Assembly: GCA_963756745.1 (NCBI GenBank)
Contig: CAVWOU010000001.1
Coordinates: 201,857-265,856, forward strand
Length of the DNA stretch: 64,000 bases
Direction of reading: 5' to 3'
Source of the DNA: DASPWW01 sp963756745
Lineage (GTDB): Bacteria; Actinomycetota; Thermoleophilia; Solirubrobacterales; 70-9
Positions within the stretch are counted from its first letter, which is position 1; the number at the start of each line of letters is the position of its first letter. Both the position numbers and the translations under genes were made by a program. The notes under the pieces were generated by a model that saw nothing but the letters and a program-made list of their open reading frames with translations, ran no database searches and was not told the origin of the DNA. Shown piece after piece: positions 56,474 through 63,843 of the stretch.

Positions 56474-56824
56474 TCAATCGGAGCGGTGAGAGAGGATGTT
56501 CACGATCGTGCCGCTCGGCTCGCGAAGCATGAAGCGTCGGACTCCCCACTCCTCGTCGCGTAGGGGATAGGCGATCTCGAGCCCCCGCTCGACCGCGTCG
56601 GCGTGGACCGCGTCGACGTCGTCCACCTCGACCGAGATACCAGGCGCGGCGGGATCGTCGTTTGCGATGATCGTCACCTGGGCCGAGGGATTGGTCGGCG
56701 ATGCGAGGGTCACGACCCAGCCCAGGTCCATCGCCACCTCGAAGCCGAGCAGGTCGACGAAGAAATCGCGCGTCTCGGCCGCGCGGTCCGACCTTATGTT
56801 TGGCACCGTCCTCTGAGCGGTCAT
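56474..56824 (-). CDS. VOC family protein
   Basis: 116 residues: TVPNIRSDRAAETRDFFVDL with LGFEVAMDLGWVVTLASP, SVEVDDVDAVHADAVERGLE and RRFMLREPSGTIVNILSH. Short glyoxalase-fold protein. GAAAGGAACCCG precedes ATG 56824. The flanks hold several gene fragments, so this intact gene sits within scrambled DNA. Confidence 0.82.
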   Translation of the reverse strand: MTAQRTVPNIRSDRAAETRDFFVDLLGFEVAMDLGWVVTLASPTNPSAQVTIIANDDPAAPGISVEVDDVDAVHADAVERGLEIAYPLRDEEWGVRRFMLREPSGTIVNILSHRSD

Positions 56825-56864
56825 TTTCGGGTTCCTTTCCTTGCTAACCCGGCCAGGCTACGTC

Positions 56865-56918
56865 TACCGCGAGCGCAGTGGCGAAGCACCTCCGGCTGAT
56901 CGCAACGTGACCGCAATC
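56865..56918 (+). pseudogene. 55-base fragment copied from the SRPBCC gene 3' end
   Basis: Matches 38368-38423 (last 16 codons plus flank of the SRPBCC gene) with a few substitutions and a two-base gap. The gap shifts the frame, so nothing functional is encoded. Confidence 0.7.
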
Positions 56919-56926
56919 GTTTGGTT

Positions 56927-57110
56927 CTATCGAGGCCGATCGCGATCGCGGAGCAGCCCAGCAGTCTCCGCGTCAGCCGGGTAGAAGGCCTCGATAGCGA
57001 GCTCGGCAATGGTGATGTCGGTGGCGGTTCCGAAGGTCGTCACGGTGCTGAAGAACGACAGCTCAGACCCCTCGAGGCGGAGATGGTGTAGGAGCCGAGC
57101 TCGAGCAGAC
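56927..57110 (-). pseudogene. C-terminal fragment of an XRE-like regulator
   Basis: The minus strand encodes HHLRLEGSELSFFSTVTTFG then TATDITIAELAIEAFYPADA and a TAG stop at 56929-56927. I recall this as the C-terminal end of actinobacterial XRE-type regulators with a ligand-binding tail, but am not certain. A frame change lies just upstream (LLELGSYT) and nothing recognisable precedes it. Remnant only. Confidence 0.4.
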
Positions 57111-57314
57111 TCGCGTCATCGACACGCCCCGCGCAACTCATTTGCAGTACCGGGTTCTCCCCTGATCCCGGGGAGCGCTCGGTCTACCAGCGTCGCTTTC
57201 ACGCTAAGCGGTACTCCAGTGCTGAGCGCAAACGCGCCTCCTTTGCGCGAGGAGGAGCGGCGGCGACCTCCTCGACCGTTCTGTCCTAGCGCCTCGAGTT
57301 TCACCCCGGCGTCA

Positions 57315-57448
57315 ACAGAATCGGCGGAGGTCGGTCTGTCCATTGAGCCCTCGGGTCGCTTGATTCAGTCGCTCTCTTCGGCGATCACGAACTTGTTGCC
57401 GTCCTGATCTCGGAAGTAGAACATCGACGGGACCGGGTCACCCGGGCG
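57315..57448 (-). pseudogene. VOC gene 3' end, copy 2
   Basis: Encodes only PGDPVPSMFYFRDQDGNKFV IAEESD and stop, a near-copy of the end of the VOC protein at 50441, together with the same downstream flank. The rest of the gene is absent; the copper-protein gene follows. Confidence 0.75.
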
Positions 57449-57460
57449 TCGTGAATGTGC

Positions 57461-57874
57461 TTATCCGATCGCGTCGAGCAGGCTGGCGCATGCCTCCTCG
57501 CAACGCCGGCAGGTTTCGGCGCAGATCCGGCAGTGCTCGTGATGCTGGGAGTGGCGCTCGCACTCCTCGGCGCATGCCGAACATGACCGCCGGCAGCTCT
57601 CGACCTGCGCTCTCGAGGTTTCCGGCTCGTATTCGGTCTGACGGCTCACCACACGCCCTGTGGCGTCGCAGACATCGGCGCAGTCGAGGCACAGACGGAT
57701 GCATCTCCGCATCTCGGAGAGGTCCTCCTCGGCGAGATCGGCGTCCGCGCACGCCGTGCAGCTGCGAGCGCAGTCGAAGCACTCGGCGATGCAGCGGGCG
57801 AGCGTCTCGCGATCGACCTCGCTCGGCTTCGGGTGGGTGGCGAGTAGCTCGGCGACGTCGGTTGCGGTGGCCAT
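57461..57874 (-). CDS. four-helix-bundle copper-storage (Csp-like) protein
   Basis: 137 residues from ATG 57874 (GGAGGAG site). It contains 18 cysteines, arranged as CxxxCxxC-type ladders along predicted helices: CIAECFDCARSCTAC, CIRLCLDCADVC, CRRSCSACAEEC and CRICAETCRRCEEAC. This is the Csp/DUF326 pattern, in which Cys-lined four-helix bundles hold many Cu(I) ions. There is no twin-arginine or Sec leader, so a cytosolic Csp3-type protein is likely. No copper ATPase or CsoR beside it. Confidence 0.88.
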   Translation of the reverse strand: MATATDVAELLATHPKPSEVDRETLARCIAECFDCARSCTACADADLAEEDLSEMRRCIRLCLDCADVCDATGRVVSRQTEYEPETSRAQVESCRRSCSACAEECERHSQHHEHCRICAETCRRCEEACASLLDAIG

Positions 57875-57969
57875 GACTCCTCCTCCGTCGGGTTGCCCGC
57901 CAGGTCCGCTGTGGCCCATCGTACCCCGCGTGTTCGTGCTCCACGAAGACGGAAGGGCTGTCCGCTGGG

Positions 57970-58107
57970 ATGATCCCTGCCGACGACGTCGGGCGGGTGA
58001 TCGAGGGCGCCCAGCAGGTCCGGCGCGAGGACGCGGGCTTCCGCAAGCAGATTGCCGCCGAGCATTTGGGGGCGCCCCCGGGGAAGCGGGGTCAGGGTGA
58101 GCGATGA
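57970..58107 (+). CDS. possible 45-residue protein upstream of AhpD-like gene
   Basis: ATG 57970 encodes MIPADDVGRVIEGAQQVRRE with DAGFRKQIAAEHLGAPPG, a charged amphipathic sequence with protein-like composition. It ends 19 bases before the AhpD-like ATG. No clear ribosome site and no family recognised; may be the tail of a lost gene. Confidence 0.3.
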   Translation: MIPADDVGRVIEGAQQVRREDAGFRKQIAAEHLGAPPGKRGQGER

Positions 58108-58126
58108 CAACCGAAGGGAAGACGAA

Positions 58127-58606
58127 ATGAGCGACGAGGTCGAGATCACCAACCACCGCGCCGATGCGACGCAGAACGAGTCCCTGATCGGCATGGCGCG
58201 CATGGGCGCGGACGCGTTCGGGTACACAGCGGAGCTGCGCATCGACCGCGGCCTCGCGCAGCTCCTGCGACTGCGGGTCTCGCAACTCAACAACTGCAGC
58301 TACTGTCTCAACCTCCACTACGAGGCCGCCCGCGACGCTGGGATCCCGCGCGCGAAGATCGACACGCTGACCGCGTGGTGGGAGACCGACCTGCACTCCG
58401 AGGCAGAGCAGGCCGCCCTCCGCTACACGGAGGCGCTTACCCGGGCCCCCGATACGGATGCTGGCCAGGCCTTCCAGCGCTTCCACGACGGGCTCGCGAA
58501 GCACTTCGACGCCGAGACGATCCTCGAGATCATCGGCGTCGTCGTGAACATGAACGTGTGGACGCGGCTAAAGCTAGCCGAGGGGGCGAAGCCGGGGCTG
58601 GGCTGA
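58127..58606 (+). CDS. carboxymuconolactone decarboxylase/AhpD-like peroxidase
   Basis: 159 residues from ATG 58127 (GAAGGGAAG site). The CMD core has the redox motif NNCSYCLNLHYEAAR (Cys57, Cys60, His64), as in alkylhydroperoxidase AhpD, preceded by LRLRVSQL and followed by EAEQAALRYTEALT and ILEIIGVVVNMNVWTRLKLA. Such proteins reduce peroxides with a dithiol relay. This family is also a frequent target of SnoaL-tailed ECF sigma factors, and one lies 2 kb away. Confidence 0.88.
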   Translation: MSDEVEITNHRADATQNESLIGMARMGADAFGYTAELRIDRGLAQLLRLRVSQLNNCSYCLNLHYEAARDAGIPRAKIDTLTAWWETDLHSEAEQAALRYTEALTRAPDTDAGQAFQRFHDGLAKHFDAETILEIIGVVVNMNVWTRLKLAEGAKPGLG

Positions 58607-58731
58607 GGAAGGCGGCGTCCTTGCTGGACCTGGACTCGCGTCGTCCTCCGCTCTCGCCTTGCGCGACAAGGAGCATCGGTTCCGGCTGGCAGAAGCAACC
58701 GGGGCGCAGCCGACCCAGACTGCTTCAGCGC

Positions 58732-59013
58732 TCAACCCGAGGGAGCGCGCGCGGTGCGGGAATGGGGGCCGCCGAGGATGAAGCCCTTGTATAGGCCGAG
58801 CTCGTCGCACACCTCGACAGCGGCCTGGTCACGCCTCTCACAGATTGCGACCGCCCCCCGCCTATCCGAGGTGACCGCGAGAACGCCGTAGCTTCCCTCC
58901 TTGTCCTCGTCCTTCCAGCCAACGACGAACGTGCCGTCTGAATGTTCGACCACACGACCGCTGGCGTGTTGGCGCGAAGGTGCGTGACATTTCCATGGGA
59001 GCGCCTCATCCAC
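58732..59013 (-). CDS. small hypothetical protein
   Basis: Up to 93 codons; the protein-like part is RVVEHSDGTFVVGWKDEDKE with GSYGVLAVTSDRRGAVAICE and VCDELGLYKGFILGG. It looks like a small alternating-strand domain. No family recognised and no clear ribosome site; the true start may be around residue 18. Confidence 0.35.
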   Translation of the reverse strand: MDEALPWKCHAPSRQHASGRVVEHSDGTFVVGWKDEDKEGSYGVLAVTSDRRGAVAICERRDQAAVEVCDELGLYKGFILGGPHSRTARAPSG

Positions 59014-59035
59014 ACTTGGCCGCGCGGCCGACGGC

Positions 59036-59109
59036 TCCTGCTTCGCGCGAGTTGCGAGAGCGACGGCCGCGCTAGCCCAGACGCCTGCCCGTCGTCCACA
59101 GCGGGAGCG
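59036..59109 (+). repeat. dispersed intergenic repeat, copy B
   Basis: Core GCGCGAGTTGCGAGAGCGAC and GCCTGCCCGTCGTCCA, collinear with copy A at 45473-45547. It lies in the 350-base gap (59014-59362), which otherwise shows nothing recognisable. Confidence 0.55.
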
Positions 59110-59362
59110 TGCTCCGGACCGTCGCTGGCGCTCGCAAACCGCGCGATGCGGGAGCCCGCAATCGGGTGATCCTCACTTCTCCGATCGTTCAAAGGCCGGG
59201 TGCCGATCAGCACCGCGGGGCGGGAGGCGACCGTGACCCGCGCGCCGGTGGAGGTAATCGTTGGCTGCACCGGGATCCCCGGCGGCACGTCGATGGTGAG
59301 CCGATGCTTCAGCCGCGCCGGGATGTCACGCCGGTGGGCGAAGCTGAGGTCGATCCAGGCCG

Positions 59363-59788
59363 TCAGGGCACAAGGTCCATCGCCGCACTCCCGCTCTCAA
59401 AATCAACGGGCAGTGAGACATGCTCGTGCGTAACCAACCACCTGTGATTTGACCGCTGGCAACAACTGGTCACCCGTACCCAGTATCCGACCTCTTGCCC
59501 GTTCGTCAGGGTTACGTCTGCTCGGGAAAGCATGTATGCGACCGCGATATCCCCGCTCGCCGAAATATTCAAGTCGCGGATCTCCTGGTCGAATGACTTG
59601 AAGCCCTCAAACCACTCCAGGAATCTAGGCCGGAGCGCAGCAGATCCGGTGTATTGGAGACCGGGGACAAGGTCGAAATAGACAATGTCGGGAGAATAAA
59701 ACGACATCAGTCGATCAATGTCCTTTATCCGAACTGCCTCGGATCGACTGTCTAACAGCGCTCTGATCTCGGACTGGGTCGAAGCCAT
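59363..59788 (-). CDS. SgcJ/SnoaL-type NTF2-like protein
   Basis: 141 residues from ATG 59788 (GGAGG five bases before). IRALLDSRSEAVRIKDIDRL with MSFYSPDIVYFDLVPGLQYT, WFEGFKSFDQEIRDLNISAS and WLVTHEHVSLPVDFESG match the NTF2-like group often called SgcJ or YybH. The reading uses more A/T-ending codons than neighbouring genes, which hints at acquisition. Function unknown. It precedes YceI on the same strand but is downstream of it in transcription. Confidence 0.8.
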   Translation of the reverse strand: MASTQSEIRALLDSRSEAVRIKDIDRLMSFYSPDIVYFDLVPGLQYTGSAALRPRFLEWFEGFKSFDQEIRDLNISASGDIAVAYMLSRADVTLTNGQEVGYWVRVTSCCQRSNHRWLVTHEHVSLPVDFESGSAAMDLVP

Positions 59789-59806
59789 TGCGTCCTCCAT
59801 TCTGGG

Positions 59807-60349
59807 CTAGGCCTCCTTGACGGCTGCGACGTCGATGACGATCTTCACCTTGTTGGCGACAATGAGCGGGGCGTACTTCATCGCGAACGCCGTGCGAGAG
59901 ACCTGGCCGGTCACCTCGAGGCCGATCCGCTCCTCGCCGTCGGGACCGGTCTCGATCCCGCCGAGCTCGGCGGTGAGCTCGACCTCGTTCGTCACGCCGT
60001 TGATCGAGAGGTCGCCGATGACGCGGAAGGTGTCCTCGTCGACCGGGTCGATCGCCTTCGACCGGAAGCTCAGCTCAGGATGGCTCTCGGCGGAGAGGAA
60101 GTCCGTCGAGCGCAGGTGCTTGTCGCGCCGGGCCAGGTTGGTGTCGACGGAGGCGGCGTCGACCCGGCCGTAGGCGCGGGCGTCGGCGAGGTCCTCGCCG
60201 ATCTCGAGGGCGCCGTCGAACTCGCGGAACTCGCCGCGCACGGTGTCGACGCCCATCTGCTTGACCGCGAACCCGACGCGGGTGTGGGCCTTGTCGACCT
60301 TCCAGGTGCCGGTGGGGATGCCGATTCGGCTGAGGGTGCTGATGGTCAT
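59807..60349 (-). CDS. YceI family lipid-binding protein
   Basis: 180 residues from ATG 60349 (AAAGGGGG site). PTGTWKVDKAHTRVGFAVKQ, VRGEFREFDGALEIGEDLAD, RRDKHLRSTDFLSAESHPEL and VIGDLSINGVTNEVELTAEL are the YceI lipocalin-like barrel signature. YceI proteins bind isoprenoid lipids or related hydrophobics. No signal peptide here, so cytosolic. It is divergent from the ECF sigma gene, and its upstream region carries the same candidate promoter elements. Confidence 0.9.
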   Translation of the reverse strand: MTISTLSRIGIPTGTWKVDKAHTRVGFAVKQMGVDTVRGEFREFDGALEIGEDLADARAYGRVDAASVDTNLARRDKHLRSTDFLSAESHPELSFRSKAIDPVDEDTFRVIGDLSINGVTNEVELTAELGGIETGPDGEERIGLEVTGQVSRTAFAMKYAPLIVANKVKIVIDVAAVKEA

Positions 60350-60364
60350 GTTCGTCCCCCTTTC

Positions 60365-60391
60365 CGTCACATCGACTCGATTTCAGGGGTC
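60365..60391 (+). promoter_or_regulatory. candidate ECF-type promoter for the sigma-factor gene
   Basis: CGTCACA (60365-60371), 16 bases, GGTC (60388-60391), 35 bases before the sigma ATG. One mismatch in each element to the TGTCACA-N16-CGTC consensus reported for ECF41. Confidence 0.55.
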
Positions 60392-60400
60392 TAGTGCTAT

Positions 60401-60427
60401 GACCCCTCGCGACGGAGGAATGTGACA
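60401..60427 (-). promoter_or_regulatory. candidate ECF-type promoter for yceI
   Basis: On the minus strand TGTCACA (60427-60421), 16 bases, GGTC (60404-60401), about 50 bases before the YceI ATG. The two promoters are arranged symmetrically; their -10 parts form an inverted repeat AGGGGTC/GACCCCT (60385-60391 and 60401-60407). Confidence 0.6.
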
Positions 60428-61299
60428 TGGATGAGCGCGACTGGCTGGCGGAACGATTCGAGGAGCACCGAACCCGCCTGCGCGCGGTGGCCTATCGGAT
60501 GCTCGGCTCGGTGAGCGAGGCCGACGACGCCGTCCAGGAAGCCTGGCTGCGGCTCAGCCGCAGCGACGCGGACGAGATCGAGAACCTCGGCGGCTGGCTG
60601 ACGACCGTCGTCTCGCGCGTGTCGCTGAGCATGCTGCGCTCGCGCAAATCGCGACGCGAGCAGCCGCTCGGCGTGCACGTGCCCGAGCCGATCATCGACC
60701 GCGCCGACGGAACCGACCCCGAGCACGAGGCGCTAGTGGCCGACTCCGTCGGTCTCGCGCTGCTCGTGGTGCTCGAGACGCTAAGCCCCGCCGAGCGGCT
60801 CGCGTTCGTGCTCCACGACATCTTCGCCGTGCCATTCGACGAGATCGCGCCGATCGTCGACCGCTCCCCCGAGGCGGCCCGCCAGCTGGCGAGCCGCGCC
60901 CGCCGCCGCGTACAGGCCGAGAACACCGTCCCCGACGCCGACGTGGACGCTCAGCGAGAGGTCGTCGAGGCCTTCCTCGCGGCCGCGCGCGACGGGGACT
61001 TCGACCGATTGGTCGCAGTCCTCGACCCCGATGTCGTCCTGAGAGCCGACCTTGGCGCGGCCGGATCGCGCGAAGTCCGGGGGGCGGCCGCGGTCATTGG
61101 CCAGGCCATGTTCTATTCGCAGCTCGGGCTCGTCATGAAGCCGGCGCTCATCAACGGCGCGGTGGGAGTGGTCACGACGCGGGACGGCCAGCCCTTCTCG
61201 GTCGGAGGGTTCACGGTACGCCACGGAAGAATCGTCGAGATGGACTGGCTCGCCGACCCCGCCCGCCTCCGCGAGCTCGACCTCACTCTCCTCGACTGA
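60427..61299 (+). CDS. ECF sigma factor with SnoaL-like C-terminal domain (ECF41/ECF56 type)
   Basis: 290 residues from ATG 60427 (GGAGGA seven bases before). Sigma region 2 is RLRAVAYRMLGSVSEADDAV with QEAWLRLSR and ENLGGWLTTVVSRVSLSMLR. Region 4 is LSPAERLAFVLHDIFAVPFD with EIAPIVDRSPEAARQLASRA. From about residue 175 there is an NTF2/SnoaL-like extension (EAFLAAARDGDFDRLVAVLD, GGFTVRHGRIVEMDWLADPA). In this class the extension replaces a separate anti-sigma factor. Its own and the YceI upstream regions carry matching candidate promoters, so autoregulation plus control of yceI is likely. Confidence 0.9.
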   Translation: MDERDWLAERFEEHRTRLRAVAYRMLGSVSEADDAVQEAWLRLSRSDADEIENLGGWLTTVVSRVSLSMLRSRKSRREQPLGVHVPEPIIDRADGTDPEHEALVADSVGLALLVVLETLSPAERLAFVLHDIFAVPFDEIAPIVDRSPEAARQLASRARRRVQAENTVPDADVDAQREVVEAFLAAARDGDFDRLVAVLDPDVVLRADLGAAGSREVRGAAAVIGQAMFYSQLGLVMKPALINGAVGVVTTRDGQPFSVGGFTVRHGRIVEMDWLADPARLRELDLTLLD

Positions 61300-61380
61300 C
61301 CGTCGCCACATCTGGCGCGCCACCACCAATCCTGCTCGAGTGACGCGCACGCGCCACCCCAATCGGGCAAGATCTCCACC

Positions 61381-61938
61381 ATGGGATTTCTGGATCGTCT
61401 CCTGGGTCGCAGTACTGGGCCCGAATCGCCGCCTCGGCAGCACGCTTCCGCCTCTTCGCGGGCCGCCCCGGGCGAACTGACGGACGAGCAAGCGCTCGAG
61501 CGCTACCGCTACCTCGTGCGTACCGCCCCGCCGGAAGCGATCGAGCAGGCGCATGAGGAGGCTTTCGCGAAGCTGACGCCCGAGCAACGGCGTATGGCGC
61601 TGCGCGAATTGAGCGCGGCGGTTCCTGAACACGAGCGCACCGGAGGCGACGACCCCCGCTCCCTCGCCCGCATGGCGACCCGCGCGGAGACGAACCGGCC
61701 CGGCACCGTCGAGCGAGCCTTCGGTGGTGGCGGAGGCATGCTCGGCGGCATCGGCGGTACCCTGCTCGGCAGCTTCGCGGCGGCGTTCGCCGGGAGCCTG
61801 GTCGCCCAGTCGCTGTTCTCGGAGTTCGGCGGCGAAGAGGCCGCCGCCGAGGCTGACGGGGGTGCTGAGGGAGATCCGGGCGACCCGGGCGGTGACATCG
61901 GAGGCGGGGACTTCGGCGGCGGCGACATCGGCTTCTGA
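61381..61938 (+). CDS. conserved actinobacterial protein with Gly-rich acidic tail
   Basis: 185 residues. The N-terminal helix-rich part (LTDEQALERYRYLVRTAPPE, EEAFAKLTPEQRRMALRELS, DDPRSLARMATRAE) is followed by a hydrophobic Gly-zipper stretch (GGMLGGIGGTLLGSFAAAFA with GSLVAQSLF) and an acidic Gly tail (PGGDIGGGDFGGGDIGF). I know similar proteins only as hypothetical. Possibly membrane-interacting through the zipper. ATG 61381 has no strong ribosome site. Confidence 0.65.
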   Translation: MGFLDRLLGRSTGPESPPRQHASASSRAAPGELTDEQALERYRYLVRTAPPEAIEQAHEEAFAKLTPEQRRMALRELSAAVPEHERTGGDDPRSLARMATRAETNRPGTVERAFGGGGGMLGGIGGTLLGSFAAAFAGSLVAQSLFSEFGGEEAAAEADGGAEGDPGDPGGDIGGGDFGGGDIGF

Positions 61939-62225
61939 GACCGGGACGCCCTCGGTGCACCGATCGGCTGGCGCTGCCGCGGCTGGAGGGTGGCCCGTCC
62001 CGACCTGAGGGCGCCGCTTCTGTGTTCACGCGTTTGCGAGAGCGAGCTGCGAGGGGCCGAGACTTCTCCTCCTCGCACGAGGCGGGCACCTCGCAGCGGA
62101 GGCCGAGACGCTCGCTACCACGCGAAGGCAGTCACCTTGAGGGAGGTCGAGGCGGCGACCTCGAGTACCCGTCGGGGACCTCCTGCGACACGGTTATTCC
62201 CGTACTGGAGCGGTGAGTTAGCCTC

Positions 62226-63029
62226 GTGGCGGCGATGTCAGGCGCTGAAACCTTCCGCGGATCGGCAGACTCCTACGACCGATTCGTGGGGCGCTATGGC
62301 CCTTCGCTTGCATCGGCACTGCTCGGCTTCGCCGGCCTCGAGCCCGGGATGCGCGCGCTCGACGTCGGCTGCGGGCCGGGTGCGCTGTCGGCAGCGCTCG
62401 TCGACCAGCTCGGGGCGGCGAGCGTCTCGGCGGCAGACCCATCGACCACGTTCGTTGACGCATGCCGGACGCGGTTGCCCGGCGTCGACGTGGTCGAGGC
62501 GTCGGCGGAGGCGCTGCCATTTGCGGACGGAACGTTCGATGCCACCCTTTCGCAGCTGGTGGTCAACTTCATGAGCGATCCCGAGGCAGGGGGACGCGAG
62601 ATGGTCCGCGTGACCCGCCCCGGAGGAGTGGTGGCCTCGTGTGTGTGGGACTACGCGGGTGAGATGACGCTGCTGCGTGCGTTCTGGGACGCCGCCCGCG
62701 AGATTGCTCCCGAACGGGCCGCCGCCTCCGACGAGGGCGTCGTGATGCCCTGGTGCAGGGAGGGCGAGCTGGCAGAGCTGTGGCGCGCCGCACACCTCGA
62801 CTCCGTTCGCTTCGATTCGCTCGTCGCGAGCGCCAAGTACGCGGACTTCGAGGACCTGTGGTCGCCGCTGCCGACCGGTGTCGGCCCCGCCGGCGCCTTT
62901 TGCAGCTCACTCGATGAGAAGGGCCAGGCCGCCCTCCGCGACGCCTTCCGCGGACGGCTGCAAATCGGTGATGGCCCATTCGAGCTGACCGCACGCGCCT
63001 GGGCGGTCGCCGGCGACGCCCCCGACTGA
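62226..63029 (+). CDS. class I SAM-dependent methyltransferase
   Basis: 267 residues. FRGSADSYDRFVGRYGPSLA lead, motif I MRALDVGCGPGALSAALVDQ, motif II acid at SAADPS, LPFADGTFDATLSQLVVNFM and RVTRPGGVVASCVWDYAGEM are those of the Methyltransf_11/25 type. The substrate is unknown; it resembles small-molecule methyltransferases. GTG 62226 or ATG 62235 are both possible starts. A partial dispersed repeat lies about 160 bases upstream (near 62029-62070). Confidence 0.85.
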   Translation: MAAMSGAETFRGSADSYDRFVGRYGPSLASALLGFAGLEPGMRALDVGCGPGALSAALVDQLGAASVSAADPSTTFVDACRTRLPGVDVVEASAEALPFADGTFDATLSQLVVNFMSDPEAGGREMVRVTRPGGVVASCVWDYAGEMTLLRAFWDAAREIAPERAAASDEGVVMPWCREGELAELWRAAHLDSVRFDSLVASAKYADFEDLWSPLPTGVGPAGAFCSSLDEKGQAALRDAFRGRLQIGDGPFELTARAWAVAGDAPD

Positions 63030-63156
63030 CGCGCACCTCCTTCGCGCGACGAGCAGGCGTCTCAAACGACCTTCGGCAGACGCCCGCAAGGGACGAAGAG
63101 CGTTACTTAGAACGCCTCAAGGCACTGCGGGCCACCGAGGCGGGCACGGGCGTCGC

Positions 63157-63843
63157 CTATCCGGGCTGGATCGGCCGACCCTCGGAGGGCTGCACCAAGA
63201 CCCAACCCTGGCCCGAGAGGCCGAGCTGGAAGCTCTCGCCCGAGCCCATCCCGATCAGGCTCTTCGCTTGGACCTCGGTCTTCAGGCTCGTCGAGACGCC
63301 GCCCGACCAGGCGATCGCCGCCTGCGGGTCCGCGAACGTGGGCGCGCTACCCACGTCGAGCCTCACCGGTTCGCCGTCCGAGACGAGCGCAACCAACCCG
63401 GTTCCGCGCAGGTGGATGTTGAAGAGTCCGCCGGCAAGCATCCCGGCCGTGCCTCCCTTCACCCGCGTCACATCCCACTCGATCTCGGTCTCGAACGCGA
63501 GGATGTTCTCTCCGCTCACCGTGATCGACTCGTTACTGAGGCGAAGCACGTGGACGAGCATCGCCTGGTGGGCGAGGAACACCTCGCCGCTGCCCTCGGC
63601 CTTCATCAGGCGCAGGGATTCCCCCGTGGCGGCCTTCTTCAGGACGCGTCCAAGCCCGCCCCCCTTGTGCTCGAACCGGACCTCGCCCTGGTACGCGACC
63701 ATGGCCCCGTTCTTCGCCATCACCGAGGCCTCGGCCAACTCCACCTTCAACAGCCGCGGGCCCTGAAGCGTGAACGCCTCTCCGGTCTCGATCTCCTGAT
63801 ACTTGGCGAGCGATGTGTCGATGTCCGTCATCGGTGGCTTCAT
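63157..63843 (-). CDS. AIM24 family protein
   Basis: About 228 residues from ATG 63843 (or 63831). LQGPRLLKVELAEASVMAKN with GAMVAYQGEVRFEHKGGGLG, ESLRLMKAEGSGEVFLAHQA, ENILAFETEIEWDVTRVKGG and MLAGGLFNIHLRGTGLVALV are the double beta-roll signature of AIM24/TIGR00266 proteins. Bacterial members have unclear roles; the yeast relative supports mitochondrial membrane architecture. No leader peptide. The sequence from 63844 to the window end carries no gene I can support. Confidence 0.85.
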   Translation of the reverse strand: MKPPMTDIDTSLAKYQEIETGEAFTLQGPRLLKVELAEASVMAKNGAMVAYQGEVRFEHKGGGLGRVLKKAATGESLRLMKAEGSGEVFLAHQAMLVHVLRLSNESITVSGENILAFETEIEWDVTRVKGGTAGMLAGGLFNIHLRGTGLVALVSDGEPVRLDVGSAPTFADPQAAIAWSGGVSTSLKTEVQAKSLIGMGSGESFQLGLSGQGWVLVQPSEGRPIQPG

